DNA from: Caulobacter sp.
GTDB lineage: Bacteria > Pseudomonadota > Alphaproteobacteria > Caulobacterales > Caulobacteraceae
Direction of reading: 5' to 3'
Length of the DNA stretch: 64,000 nt
Assembly: GCA_030680355.1 (NCBI GenBank)
Contig: JAUXVF010000022.1
Span: forward strand, 62,001 to 126,000
Below are positions 32,538-40,485 of this stretch, one piece after another. Under the pieces are notes generated by a model. That model was not told the origin of the DNA. It saw only the letters and a list, made by a program, of their open reading frames with translations, and searched no databases. The translations under genes were made by a program, and so were the position numbers. Numbering within the stretch: the first letter of the stretch is position 1; every line of letters begins with the position of its first letter.

Positions 32538-34005
32538 GGCGGGGCTCCTTGCTGACGGGCGTATCGGAGGCCCACAGATGCAGGGCGGCGTAGGCGCGCC
32601 AGGGCCGCCACTGTTCGGCTCGCGCCAGCAACTGCGCCGGGGTCGGGCGGACGCCGTCCGCCTCCAGCGCCCGCATCAGGCCGATGTCGGCGGCGGGGAA
32701 GGCGTCCGGCTCGCGCAGCTGGCGCATGGCGATGTATTGCGCCGTCCATTCGCCGACGCCGGGCAGGGCGCGCAGGGTGGCCACCGCTTCCTCGAGGCTG
32801 GCCCGGGGGCCGAACAGCTGCGGGTCGGCGGCGACGGCGGCGGCGATCGAACTGATGGCCCGGGCCCGGGCGCCGGGCATCAGGCCCAGCCCGGCGATGT
32901 CCGCGCCGGCCAGGCGTTCGGCGCGGGGGAAGGTCAGGGTCAGGCCCGGCTGCGCCCAGCTGTCCGTCAACGGATCACCCCATTCCGCCGTCAGCCGGCC
33001 GGCCAGCTTGACCGCGGCGGGCACGGTGATCTGCTGGCCGAGGATGGCCCGCACGGCCAGCTCGAACCCGTCCCAGGCGCCTGGCACCCGCAGGCCCGGC
33101 CGGGCCGCGATCATCGCCGCCAGGGCCGGGTCGGCGGCCAGATGCTCGCCGATCAGCACCGGGTCGGCCGACAGGTCGAACACCCGCCGCACCCGCGCCA
33201 GGATGGTCGGCAGGGCGGTCAGGGTCGGAAACCGGATCGCCACCGCCAGCCGGTTGTCGCCGGCCGGGGTCACCGACAGGGTCCCGGCGTCCGGCCCGAC
33301 GGTGATGGTCCGGGCATAGGTGTTGCCGGTCACCGTCTCGACGCCGGGGATGGCCCGCAGCCGCAGGAAGTTCAGCAGGCCGTCCCAGTCGTAGGGCGGC
33401 TTGTAGCGCAGCATGAGGGTCAGGGCCCCGCCGGCCGGCTCGCGGGCCCCGCGGCGGCGCAGGGCCAGGGGCGGGCGTTTGTAGAGGCTCTGGAAGGTCT
33501 CGTTGAACCGTCGCACGCTGCCGAAACCGGCGGCCAGGGCGACCTCGCCCATCGGCAGGTCGGTCTCGTGAATCAGCTGTTTGGCCAGCAGCACCCGGCG
33601 GGTCTGGGCCACCCCGACCGGCGAGGCGCCGAGGTGCGCCTTGAACAGCCGGCGCAGCTGGCGGTCGCCGACGCCGAGCCGCGCGGCCAGGGCCTCGACA
33701 TCGCCGCTGTCCAGCGCCCCGGCCTCGATCAGGGTCAGGGCCCGCCGCACCGTCGCCGAGGTCCCCAGCCAGGCCCCGAGGTCGGGCGAGGTCTCCGGCC
33801 GGCAGCGCAGACAGGCGCGGAACCCCGCCTCCTCGGCGGCGGCGGCGCTGCGGTGAAAGGTGCAGTTCTCGCGTTTGGGCGTCCGCGCCGGACAGACCGG
33901 CCGGCAGTAGATCCCCGTGCTGGTCACCCCGATGAACAGCCGCCCATCGAACCGGGCGTCGCGGGTCTCGATGGCGCGGTAACAGGCGTCGGGGGTGAGG
34001 TCCAT
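32518..34005 (-). CDS. Ada regulator fused to AlkA DNA-3-methyladenine glycosylase
   Basis: 495 residues in three modules. Ada zinc domain (1-75) with Cys ligands C34, C38, C65 and C68, which also accepts methyl groups from phosphotriesters; AraC-type HTH (about 85-180, ending VALAAGFGSVRRFNETFQSL); AlkA domain (about 195-480) with the helix-hairpin-helix LPGVGEWTAQYIAMRQL and the catalytic Asp in PAADIGLMRAL. It senses methylation damage, activates transcription and excises alkylated bases. The C-terminal O6-methyltransferase domain of E. coli Ada is missing, but the downstream ogt gene supplies it. Confidence 0.93.
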   Translation of the reverse strand: MDLTPDACYRAIETRDARFDGRLFIGVTSTGIYCRPVCPARTPKRENCTFHRSAAAAEEAGFRACLRCRPETSPDLGAWLGTSATVRRALTLIEAGALDSGDVEALAARLGVGDRQLRRLFKAHLGASPVGVAQTRRVLLAKQLIHETDLPMGEVALAAGFGSVRRFNETFQSLYKRPPLALRRRGAREPAGGALTLMLRYKPPYDWDGLLNFLRLRAIPGVETVTGNTYARTITVGPDAGTLSVTPAGDNRLAVAIRFPTLTALPTILARVRRVFDLSADPVLIGEHLAADPALAAMIAARPGLRVPGAWDGFELAVRAILGQQITVPAAVKLAGRLTAEWGDPLTDSWAQPGLTLTFPRAERLAGADIAGLGLMPGARARAISSIAAAVAADPQLFGPRASLEEAVATLRALPGVGEWTAQYIAMRQLREPDAFPAADIGLMRALEADGVRPTPAQLLARAEQWRPWRAYAALHLWASDTPVSKEPRHAKRAA

Positions 34006-34066
34006 GCGGGGATGATGGGCGCGGGGCGGAGGAGAGTCTCGCGGTTTTCGGACATCACCATTCGAT

Positions 34067-34217
34067 CCTCTCCCGGAGGGAGAGGGGGACCACCCGGAGG
34101 GTGGTGGAGAGGGAGCCGCCGGAGTCGAGGGCTGACCCGCCGGCGCTTCAACCGTCGGGCGTCAGGTCTTCCCTCTCCGACCCGGCTCCGCCGGGCCACC
34201 TCTCCCTCCGGGAGAGG
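34067..34217. repeat. Inverted palindromes (family C) upstream of ada-alkA
   Basis: cctctcccggagggagagg (34067-34085) and its inverted relative cctctccctccgggagagg (34199-34217) flank about 110 bp of GC-rich inverted segments. The region lies upstream of ada-alkA and downstream of a DUF72 gene, both on the minus strand, so it must also hold the ada promoter. Confidence 0.65.
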
Positions 34218-34227
34218 AAGGGGCCTG

Positions 34228-35025
34228 TCAGTCCACCCGCGTCTGCAACGCCATCGCGCCATGCGGCGCCCGGACCTTGCCCTCGTGGATGATGAAGGCG
34301 AACACATCGCGGGGTTTGGCGGGGGCGGTGAACCCCGGATCGACCTTCGGCAGCTCCGCCGGTTCGCCGCCGGCGGCCCAGGTTTTCAGCCGCCCGGCCC
34401 AGAGATCGAGGTCGGCCGGGGCGTAGGCGGTGTCGATATCGTCCGAGCCGGTCTGCAGCCGGGCGTAGACGAAGTCGGCGGTGACGTCGGCGATTTCCGG
34501 ATAGGTCCCGTGGTCGGCGTAGACGTTGGCGATGTTGTGCTTGCGCAGCAGGGCCGGGAACTCGGGGCAGCAGAAGCTGTCGTGGCGGACCTCGACCGCA
34601 TGGCGCACCGGCACGCCGTCGACCGATCTGGGCAGCAGGTCCAGGAAGGCGCCGAAGTCGTCAGGGTCGAACCGTTTGGTCGGGGCGAACTGCCAGAACA
34701 CCGGGCCCAGCTTGTCGCCCAGCTCGCTGATCCCCTGGCCGAAGAACCTGGCCAGGCTCTCGCCGGCCTCGGCCAGCACCTTGCGGTTGGAGGTGAAGCG
34801 GCTGCCCTTGACCGCGAACACGAACCCGTCCGGCGTCTCGTCGCGCCACTTGGCCCAGCTGTCGGGCTTGAAGGTCGAATAGTAGGTCCCGTTGATCTCC
34901 AGCGAGCTAAAGTGAGTCGCGGCGTAGTTAAGTTCTTGTTTTTGCGGTAGTTTATTGGGGTAAAATGCGCCGCGCCACGGTTCGTATGTCCAACCACCGA
35001 TGCCGACGTGGATCTTGCCTGACAT
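34228..35025 (-). CDS. DUF72 (TIM-barrel) protein, mosaic 5' end
   Basis: 265 residues of the DUF72 family, a TIM-barrel protein related to YecE, function not established. Typical segments: GIGGWTYEPWRGAFYP (8-23), EINGTYYSTFKPDSWAKW, FAVKGSRFTSN and AVEVRHDSF. The first ~120 bp (about 34908-35025) are visibly richer in A+T than the rest, and a second, diverged 5' end of a DUF72 gene is left at 35374-35538. The simplest reading is that recombination within the EINGTYY region replaced the native 5' end together with the DUF2750 gene. The start ATG overlaps the DUF2750 stop (TGATG), so translation is coupled. Confidence 0.87.
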   Translation of the reverse strand: MSGKIHVGIGGWTYEPWRGAFYPNKLPQKQELNYAATHFSSLEINGTYYSTFKPDSWAKWRDETPDGFVFAVKGSRFTSNRKVLAEAGESLARFFGQGISELGDKLGPVFWQFAPTKRFDPDDFGAFLDLLPRSVDGVPVRHAVEVRHDSFCCPEFPALLRKHNIANVYADHGTYPEIADVTADFVYARLQTGSDDIDTAYAPADLDLWAGRLKTWAAGGEPAELPKVDPGFTAPAKPRDVFAFIIHEGKVRAPHGAMALQTRVD

Positions 35026-35381
35026 CAGTGCTTCTCCCTCGCGCGCACGTTCTCGCGAAGTGCCGATGGTTCAATGTCGTACCCGGTGGCTTTTGACCCA
35101 CTCCAATTTACGCCAGCCAGGATGCCGTCCGATTCCAGCCCCGGCACCCAGCGCGTCTCGAAGTCTGCCCAACTGATTTCGACGGGCGTAAATCCGGAAT
35201 AGGCTGACGCACCCGCGATTACTGATTCAACTCTCGATTTTGAGGACCAGAAGGGCTGAGCTCGTTTGCCGTCCGCATTGAGCGGAGCTGGAAAACCACG
35301 GTCGTCCCGGACGGTCCACACCGCTTTCGACTGGGCGACCTCGCGATAGAACTCGGACGCTTGGGCGGCTGCGTTAGACAT
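35025..35381 (-). CDS. DUF2750 family protein
   Basis: 118 residues. The pattern SKAVWTVRDDRGFPAPLNAD, QPFWSSKSRVESVI and FETRWVPGLESDGILAGVNW is typical of DUF2750, small cytosolic proteins of unknown role that often occur with immunity-like or accessory genes. Base composition is less GC-rich than the flanks. The gene is inserted between two DUF72 5' ends and coupled to the downstream DUF72 by TGATG, consistent with arrival as one recombination tract. Family assignment is from recalled motif pattern. Confidence 0.75.
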   Translation of the reverse strand: MSNAAAQASEFYREVAQSKAVWTVRDDRGFPAPLNADGKRAQPFWSSKSRVESVIAGASAYSGFTPVEISWADFETRWVPGLESDGILAGVNWSGSKATGYDIEPSALRENVRAREKH

Positions 35382-35538
35382 GGTGCTTAACCCCGCACTG
35401 CTGTTCGATCGCCCGCAGCTGGCGGCTCATGTAGTTGAGCTCGTCTTTTTGTTTGACCGTGCCCGGATAGAAGACGCCGCGCCACGGCTCGTAGGTCCAG
35501 CCGCCGACGCCGATGCGGATGATTCCGGGGTTGCTCAT
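35374..35538 (-). pseudogene. Remnant 5' end of the original DUF72 gene
   Basis: 54 codons: MSNPGIIRIGVGGWTYEPWR, then GVFYPGTVKQKDELNYMSRQ and LRAIEQQCGVKHHV, then TAA. The first 45 residues align with the start of the intact DUF72 protein (GWTYEPWRG, FYP, ELNY) but with clear DNA divergence. After LRAIE the frame runs out of homology and stops inside the DUF2750 start. It looks like the broken-off native start left upstream of an imported tract. Confidence 0.8.
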
Positions 35539-35544
35539 CGGTCC

Positions 35545-35588
35545 TGCGTCCTTCGAGACGCCCGCCGCGCGGGCTCCTCAGGATGACT
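35545..35588. repeat. Family A repeat, single copy
   Basis: tgcgtccttcgagacg ... ctcctcaggatgact, immediately upstream of the DUF72 remnant start. Same element as at 2.5, 12.5, 30.1 and 57.5 kb, here unpaired. Confidence 0.7.
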
Positions 35589-35635
35589 AAAAGGGGCGGG
35601 CTGCAAAAGGGCTCGTTTGAGGCCGCCCTTCAGTT

Positions 35636-35794
35636 CCCTTCTCCCCTTGCGGGAGAAGGTGGCCCGCGAAGCGGGTCGGATGAGGGGTCGATGGACGAGG
35701 CGGCGTCGAAACGCGGTCCGCTTCCCGGCCCCGCCGGTGCGACCCCTCATCCGTCAGGCTTCGCCTGACACCTTCTCCCACAGGGGGAGAAGGG
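35636..35794. repeat. Composite inverted repeat (family B)
   Basis: Mirror-image modules: palindrome ccttctccccttgcgggaga... (35637-35659), hairpin gcccgcgaagcgggt (about 35662-35676), ggatgaggggtc (35678-35689), then 50 bp, gacccctcatcc (35741-35752), hairpin gtcaggcttcgcctgac (35753-35769) and palindrome ccttctcccacagggggaga... (35771-35793). It ends 10 bp from the sdaA stop. Confidence 0.8.
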
Positions 35795-35803
35795 TAGAAC
35801 CCC

Positions 35804-37192
35804 TCAGCACTCCACCCGGTTGACCGACAGGTCCACCGCCAGCCCGCCCAGCGAGGTTTCCTTGTAGATGGCGTTCATGTCGGCGCCGGTGCGTTTCATC
35901 GTGGCGATGACCTTGTCGAGCGACACCGAATGCTGGCCGTCGCCGAGCAGGGCCAGTCTCGCGGCGTCGATGGCCTTGATGGCGCCCATGGCGTTGCGTT
36001 CGATACAGGGGATCTGGACCAGGCCGCCGATCGGGTCGCAGGTCAGGCCGAGGTTATGCTCCATGCCGATCTCGGCGGCGTCCTCGATCTGGCTGTTGCT
36101 GCCGCCCATGGCCGCGCAGAAGCCGGCGGCGGCCATGGAGCAGGCGACGCCGACCTCGCCCTGGCAGCCGACCTCGGCGCCGCTGATCGAGGCGTTCTTC
36201 TTGTACAGGGCGCCGATGGCGGCGGCGGTCAGCAGGAAGGTGCGGCGGCCCTCGGGCGTGCCCTGGTAGAAGCGGTCGTAGAAGCGCAGCACCGCCGGGA
36301 TCAGGCCGGCCGCGCCGTTGGTCGGGGCGGTGACCACCTTGCCGCCGGCGGCGTTCTCCTCATTGACCGCCAGGGCCCAGAGGTTGACGAAATCCATCGC
36401 CGCCAGGGGGTCGCTGATCGATTTCTCGACCTTGGCCATGATCGACTGATGCACCTGTCGGGCGCGGCGTTTGACGTTCAGGCCGCCGGGCAGGACGCCG
36501 CCGATGCGCATGCCGCGGTCGATACAGGCCTCCATGGCCGTGACGATGTCATCGAGCCCGGCCAGCACCTCGGCTTCCGGCAGCCGCGCCGTCTCATTGG
36601 CCAGCATGGCCTGGGCGATGGTCACCCCCGCCGCCTCCGTCATCGCCAGCAGCTCGGCGCCCGACTCGTAGGGGTAGGGCACGTCCGGCCCCTCCTCGTC
36701 GGCGCTGTTGCGGTTGATCTCGTCCTCGTCGCGGACGAAGCCGCCGCCGATGGAGAAGTACGTTCGCTGCTCAAGCACCGTCTCGCCGGCGAAGGCGGTC
36801 AGGGTCAGGGCGTTGGGATGCTGCGGCAGGCGCTCGTCGCCGGCCCAGAGAATGTCGCGGGCCGCGTCGAAGGCGATGCCGGGGCCGTCGCCGCCGAGGG
36901 TCATCCATTGCGCCGCGCGCATCTCGGCCAGGGCCGCTTCGCCGACGTCGGGATCGAGGCTGGCCGGCTCGAACCCCATCAGCCCCAGCATGATCGCCGT
37001 GTCGGTGGCGTGACCCCGGCCGGTCAGGGCCAGGGAGGCGTAGAGCTTGACCGTCACCCGGCTGACCGGGGCCGGCAGGGCGCGGGCTCGCAACAGGGCG
37101 ACGAACCGCACGGCGGCGGTCATCGGCCCCATGGTGTGGGAGCTGGACGGGCCGATGCCCGGCTTGAACAGCTCAAAGACGCTGACGGTCAT
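35804..37192 (-). CDS. sdaA: L-serine ammonia-lyase, iron-sulfur type
   Basis: 462 residues, single-chain form. The beta domain (1-150) starts [20 protein letters not shown], and the alpha domain carries the Fe-S cysteines in [20 protein letters not shown] and LTCDPIGG. It deaminates L-serine to pyruvate. The [10 protein letters not shown] and [11 protein letters not shown] segments are standard. Single-gene unit with a family B repeat just after the stop and a 152-bp spacer upstream. With the two PLP-dependent deaminases in the window it suggests active serine/threonine use as carbon source. Confidence 0.95.
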   Translation of the reverse strand: MTVSVFELFKPGIGPSSSHTMGPMTAAVRFVALLRARALPAPVSRVTVKLYASLALTGRGHATDTAIMLGLMGFEPASLDPDVGEAALAEMRAAQWMTLGGDGPGIAFDAARDILWAGDERLPQHPNALTLTAFAGETVLEQRTYFSIGGGFVRDEDEINRNSADEEGPDVPYPYESGAELLAMTEAAGVTIAQAMLANETARLPEAEVLAGLDDIVTAMEACIDRGMRIGGVLPGGLNVKRRARQVHQSIMAKVEKSISDPLAAMDFVNLWALAVNEENAAGGKVVTAPTNGAAGLIPAVLRFYDRFYQGTPEGRRTFLLTAAAIGALYKKNASISGAEVGCQGEVGVACSMAAAGFCAAMGGSNSQIEDAAEIGMEHNLGLTCDPIGGLVQIPCIERNAMGAIKAIDAARLALLGDGQHSVSLDKVIATMKRTGADMNAIYKETSLGGLAVDLSVNRVEC

Positions 37193-37344
37193 GGTGCGGC
37201 GGGTCCCTGGAGGATCAGGCTATGTCCGCGCGGTCGCGCCGGCGTCGGAGGACGGGATCATTTTCGGTAAAAAGGCGCGGTCGATGGCGAAAATCTTGCG
37301 GCCTCGACCCTATCGCCGGCGGCCCCGAACCGCAAAGCCGATGT

Positions 37345-38076
37345 TCACAGGGTCAATCCACCGTCGACGATCAGGGTCTGGCCGGTGATGTAGCTGGCCA
37401 GCGGCGAGGCCAGGAACAGCACCGCCCCGGCCATGTCCGCCGGGGTGCCCAGCCGGTGCATGGGGATGCCCTTGAGGCTGGCGGCGAGGCGGTCGGGGTT
37501 TTCGGTGGTGACCCTGGTCAGCTTGGTGGCGACCAGGCCGGGGGCGACGCCGTTGACCCGCACGCCGTCGGTCGCCCAGGCCTGGCCCAGCGTCGCGGTC
37601 AGGGCCACGGCCCCGGCCTTGGAGGCGGCGTAGGCGGGGTTGCCCCGGGCGGCGTGATAGGCGGCCGTCGAGCTGATGGTGACGACATTGCCGCCGCTGG
37701 CCTTGAGGTCAGGGGCGAACCGCATGGCGCAGGCCATCAGGCTGTCGAGATTGACCCCGACCACCTTGCGAAAGCCGTCCATCTCGAACTCGCCGCGGCG
37801 GTAGAGCACCGTGCCCTGGGCCAGGACGAGGATGTCGAGGCTGTCGAAGGGGGCCGGCGCGGCGGCGACCGCGACGCTGTCGGAGACATCGACGCGGGCG
37901 TAGGTCAGGCCGGTCAGGTCCGAGCCGTCTTCCTTGCGGTAGTCGCCCTGGTCGCGGGTGCCCCAGACGGCCACGGTCGCGCCGCGCGCCCGGAAGGCCT
38001 GGGCCACGCCGTTGCCGATGCCGCTGGAGCCGCCGACGACGAGCACCGTCTTTCCGGTGAAATCCAGGTCGTTCAT
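37345..38076 (-). CDS. SDR family oxidoreductase
   Basis: 243 residues of the classical short-chain dehydrogenase family. Cofactor motif GGSSGIGNG near residues 15-23, ISSTAAY with the catalytic Ser, and the Y-x3-K pair in NPAYAASKAG. The product is a typical NAD(P)-dependent alcohol or 3-oxoacyl-type reductase; the NAG motif is altered to LAQG, which some members share. Start ATG 38076 has a GGGAGGA ribosome site; the longer frame to 38154 overlaps the divergent GST gene start. Confidence 0.87.
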   Translation of the reverse strand: MNDLDFTGKTVLVVGGSSGIGNGVAQAFRARGATVAVWGTRDQGDYRKEDGSDLTGLTYARVDVSDSVAVAAAPAPFDSLDILVLAQGTVLYRRGEFEMDGFRKVVGVNLDSLMACAMRFAPDLKASGGNVVTISSTAAYHAARGNPAYAASKAGAVALTATLGQAWATDGVRVNGVAPGLVATKLTRVTTENPDRLAASLKGIPMHRLGTPADMAGAVLFLASPLASYITGQTLIVDGGLTL

Positions 38077-38146
38077 CGCGTCCTCCCGCTTGCCCTGCGC
38101 CACAGGCGTGAAAGGATAGCCGTCAAACAGATGTTCGGGAGGAAAA

Positions 38147-39151
38147 ATGTACAATCTCCATGGCGGGCTGGGGTCGCCCTATTCGATGAAGATGCGCGCG
38201 CTGATGCGCTATCGCCGCCTTCCGCACGCCTGGCACAACATGGGCGATCCGGCCAGGGCCGCCGCCCTTTACGCCAGGGTCAAGGCGCCGGTGATCCCGA
38301 TTCTGGAGTTTCCCGACGGCACGGTGATGAACGACTCCACGCCGCTGGTTTATGAGCTGGAGCGGCGTCACCCCGGCCAGCGGTCGGTGATCCCCGAGGA
38401 CGAGGCCCAGGCCTTTCTCGCCGCGCTGCTCGAGGATTTCGCCGACGAATGGGGCACCAAGCTGATGTTCCATTACCGCTGGTATCGCGAGCGCGACCAG
38501 ATCCAGCTCAGCCAGTGGCTGGCCTTCGACCGGCTGCGGGCGGCCGGGCGCGAGACCATCCAGCAGGCCGCCGACGCCTTCCGCCAGCGTCAGGTCGGGC
38601 GCATGGCCATGGTCGGCTGCACGCCGGAGAACGCGCCGCTGATCGAGGACACGGCGCACCGCATCTACGCCCTGCTCGACGCGCATGTGACGCAGGAGCC
38701 CTTCCTGTTCGGCGCGCGACCGTCGCTGGCCGACTTTTCGTGGATGGGTCAGCTGTCGCAGCTGGCCGTTGATCCGACCCCGGCCGATCTGATGCGCGAG
38801 ACCGCGCCCTATCTGATGCGCTGGCTGGCCAATCTCGACGACGCCAGCGGCGTGGAAGGCGACTGGCGCGATCCGGCCGCGCCGCTGTCGGACGGGGTCA
38901 GGGGCCTGCTGGCCCTGGCCGGGGCGGTCTATTTCCCGTTCCTGATCGCCAACGCCGAGGCGGCGGCGAAGGGCGAGGACAGCTTCAGCTTCACCGCCCT
39001 GGGCCAGCCCTACGCGCAGGGGACGTTCAAATACCAGGTCAAATGCCTGGCCCAGCTGCGCGGGGCCTGGGCGGGTCTGTCGGCCGGGGCCAAGGCGCGA
39101 CTGACGCCGGAGTTGGACGCAGCGGGGTGTCTGGAGGCTTTAAAGGGCTGA
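38147..39151 (+). CDS. Glutathione S-transferase-like protein
   Basis: 334 residues. N-terminal thioredoxin-like GST domain (1-78) with [18 protein letters not shown], the cis-Pro region [13 protein letters not shown] and the GSH-binding [13 protein letters not shown]. The all-helical C-terminal domain follows ([20 protein letters not shown]), and an extra ~100 residues at the end make it longer than a usual GST (about 200-220). The catalytic residue may be the Ser of SPYS. Function probably detoxification or isomerisation. Divergent from the SDR gene over 70 bp. Confidence 0.83.
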   Translation: MYNLHGGLGSPYSMKMRALMRYRRLPHAWHNMGDPARAAALYARVKAPVIPILEFPDGTVMNDSTPLVYELERRHPGQRSVIPEDEAQAFLAALLEDFADEWGTKLMFHYRWYRERDQIQLSQWLAFDRLRAAGRETIQQAADAFRQRQVGRMAMVGCTPENAPLIEDTAHRIYALLDAHVTQEPFLFGARPSLADFSWMGQLSQLAVDPTPADLMRETAPYLMRWLANLDDASGVEGDWRDPAAPLSDGVRGLLALAGAVYFPFLIANAEAAAKGEDSFSFTALGQPYAQGTFKYQVKCLAQLRGAWAGLSAGAKARLTPELDAAGCLEALKG

Positions 39152-39168
39152 TCCTCCCTGGCGAAGCC

Positions 39169-39182
39169 GGGGGGGGGGGGGG
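39169..39182. repeat. Homopolymer of 14 G
   Basis: A run of 14 consecutive G at 39169-39182, 18 bp after the GST stop, in the 167-bp spacer between convergent genes. The rest of the spacer contains a small palindrome (accatcc/ggatggt, 39271-39287). Such runs are prone to slippage and sequencing error. Confidence 0.85.
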
Positions 39183-39318
39183 CCGCGGAGCAGGGTGGAG
39201 GGGTCGGCGCCGGGTTTGCCGGAATGACCGGAATTCAGGACGGGACCGCCGACGCTGGTTCTGCCCCTCCACCATCCTTCGGATGGTCCCCCTCCCCACT
39301 TCGTGGAGAGGATTGGGG

Positions 39319-40485
39319 CTAGCTCACCCGTCTTGCGTCCACGGCCCAGCGTTCGATTGATCCGTCCTCGGACACCACATGCAGGGCGTCATAGAGGTTG
39401 ATGGTCGGGTCGCAGTGGCCGGGCTGGAGCCAGACGATGTCGCCGACCTTGGGGGCGTCGTCCGGCCACGGCGCATCGGCGTCGGCGTCGAGGGCGTCGA
39501 CCGCGCTCACGAAGTCGCCGCCCTTGAGCGCCGCCAGGCCCGAGGGGTGGATGATCATGCCGTGCTCGTCGCCCATCGGCCGCCACAGCGAGCCGTCGGC
39601 GGCGCCGGCCGCGATCCGGGCCGGGGGGCCGTCGCTGGAAAAGGCCTTGAAGCCGGCGTCGACGGTGACATGGCTCTTGTGGTTGGCCGAGACGACGCTG
39701 GCGACGACGAACAGGGCCTGTTCGAAAGGCCAGCCGCCGTCGGGGCCGCCGCAGGCCTCATATTCGACATCCATGACCGCGTAGGAGCCGGCCTGAAGCT
39801 CGGTGAAGACCCCGGAATCGAGGTCCCAGGCATGGGTGCCGGTGCCGCCGCCGGTGACCACGCCGGGGGCGAGGTCGGCGGCGCGCAGGGCCGCGACCAG
39901 CTCGGCCAGTCGGGCCGTCACGGCGTCGTCGGCCGTCCGGCGCGGACCGACGTCCATATGCTGCAGATGGCCGGCGTAGGCCTGGATGCCGGCGTAGGCC
40001 AGTCCTTCGGTCGTGGCGGCCAGACGGGCCAGGGCGACGACGCGGGCCGGCGGGGCGCCGGTGCGGTGGGTGCCCGGGTCGACGTCGATCACGCAGTCGA
40101 GCACGACGCCGGCGGCGCGGGCGGCGGCGGCCAGCCGCTCGATCTGGCCGGCGTCGTCGACGGTCGCGCCGATGCGGGCGCCGGTCTTGGCCAGGGCCGC
40201 CAGCCGGGGCGAGCCCCAGGGCGGATGCGGGGCCGTGACCAGGATGTCGCGGACGCCGCCCTTCACGAAGGCCTCGGCCTCGCCGACGCTCTGGGCGCAG
40301 AGGCCGACCGCGCCACCGGCCACCTGCAACCGGCCCAGGGTCGAGCATTTGTGGGTCTTGCCATGCGCCCGCAGCCGCACGCCGGCCTTGTCGCAGCGGC
40401 TCTGCATGGTGGCCAGGTTGTGGTCGAGGGCCGAGCGGCGCAGGACCAGCAGCGGCGTCTGGGGCGGAACGAAGCCGGGTATCAT
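39319..40485 (-). CDS. PLP-dependent D-threonine aldolase / DSD1-family enzyme
   Basis: 388 residues, alanine-racemase-like TIM barrel with a C-terminal beta domain. PLP Lys K43 in RAHGKTHKC, GIQAYAGHLQHM, and the C-terminal metal-binding PGHCDPTIN match D-threonine aldolase or D-serine dehydratase (DSD1) enzymes that cleave or deaminate D-3-hydroxyamino acids. The exact reaction is uncertain. The ATG at 40485 overlaps the stop of the upstream threonine deaminase gene (TGATG), so the two are coupled and probably handle 3-hydroxyamino acids together. Confidence 0.87.
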   Translation of the reverse strand: MIPGFVPPQTPLLVLRRSALDHNLATMQSRCDKAGVRLRAHGKTHKCSTLGRLQVAGGAVGLCAQSVGEAEAFVKGGVRDILVTAPHPPWGSPRLAALAKTGARIGATVDDAGQIERLAAAARAAGVVLDCVIDVDPGTHRTGAPPARVVALARLAATTEGLAYAGIQAYAGHLQHMDVGPRRTADDAVTARLAELVAALRAADLAPGVVTGGGTGTHAWDLDSGVFTELQAGSYAVMDVEYEACGGPDGGWPFEQALFVVASVVSANHKSHVTVDAGFKAFSSDGPPARIAAGAADGSLWRPMGDEHGMIIHPSGLAALKGGDFVSAVDALDADADAPWPDDAPKVGDIVWLQPGHCDPTINLYDALHVVSEDGSIERWAVDARRVS

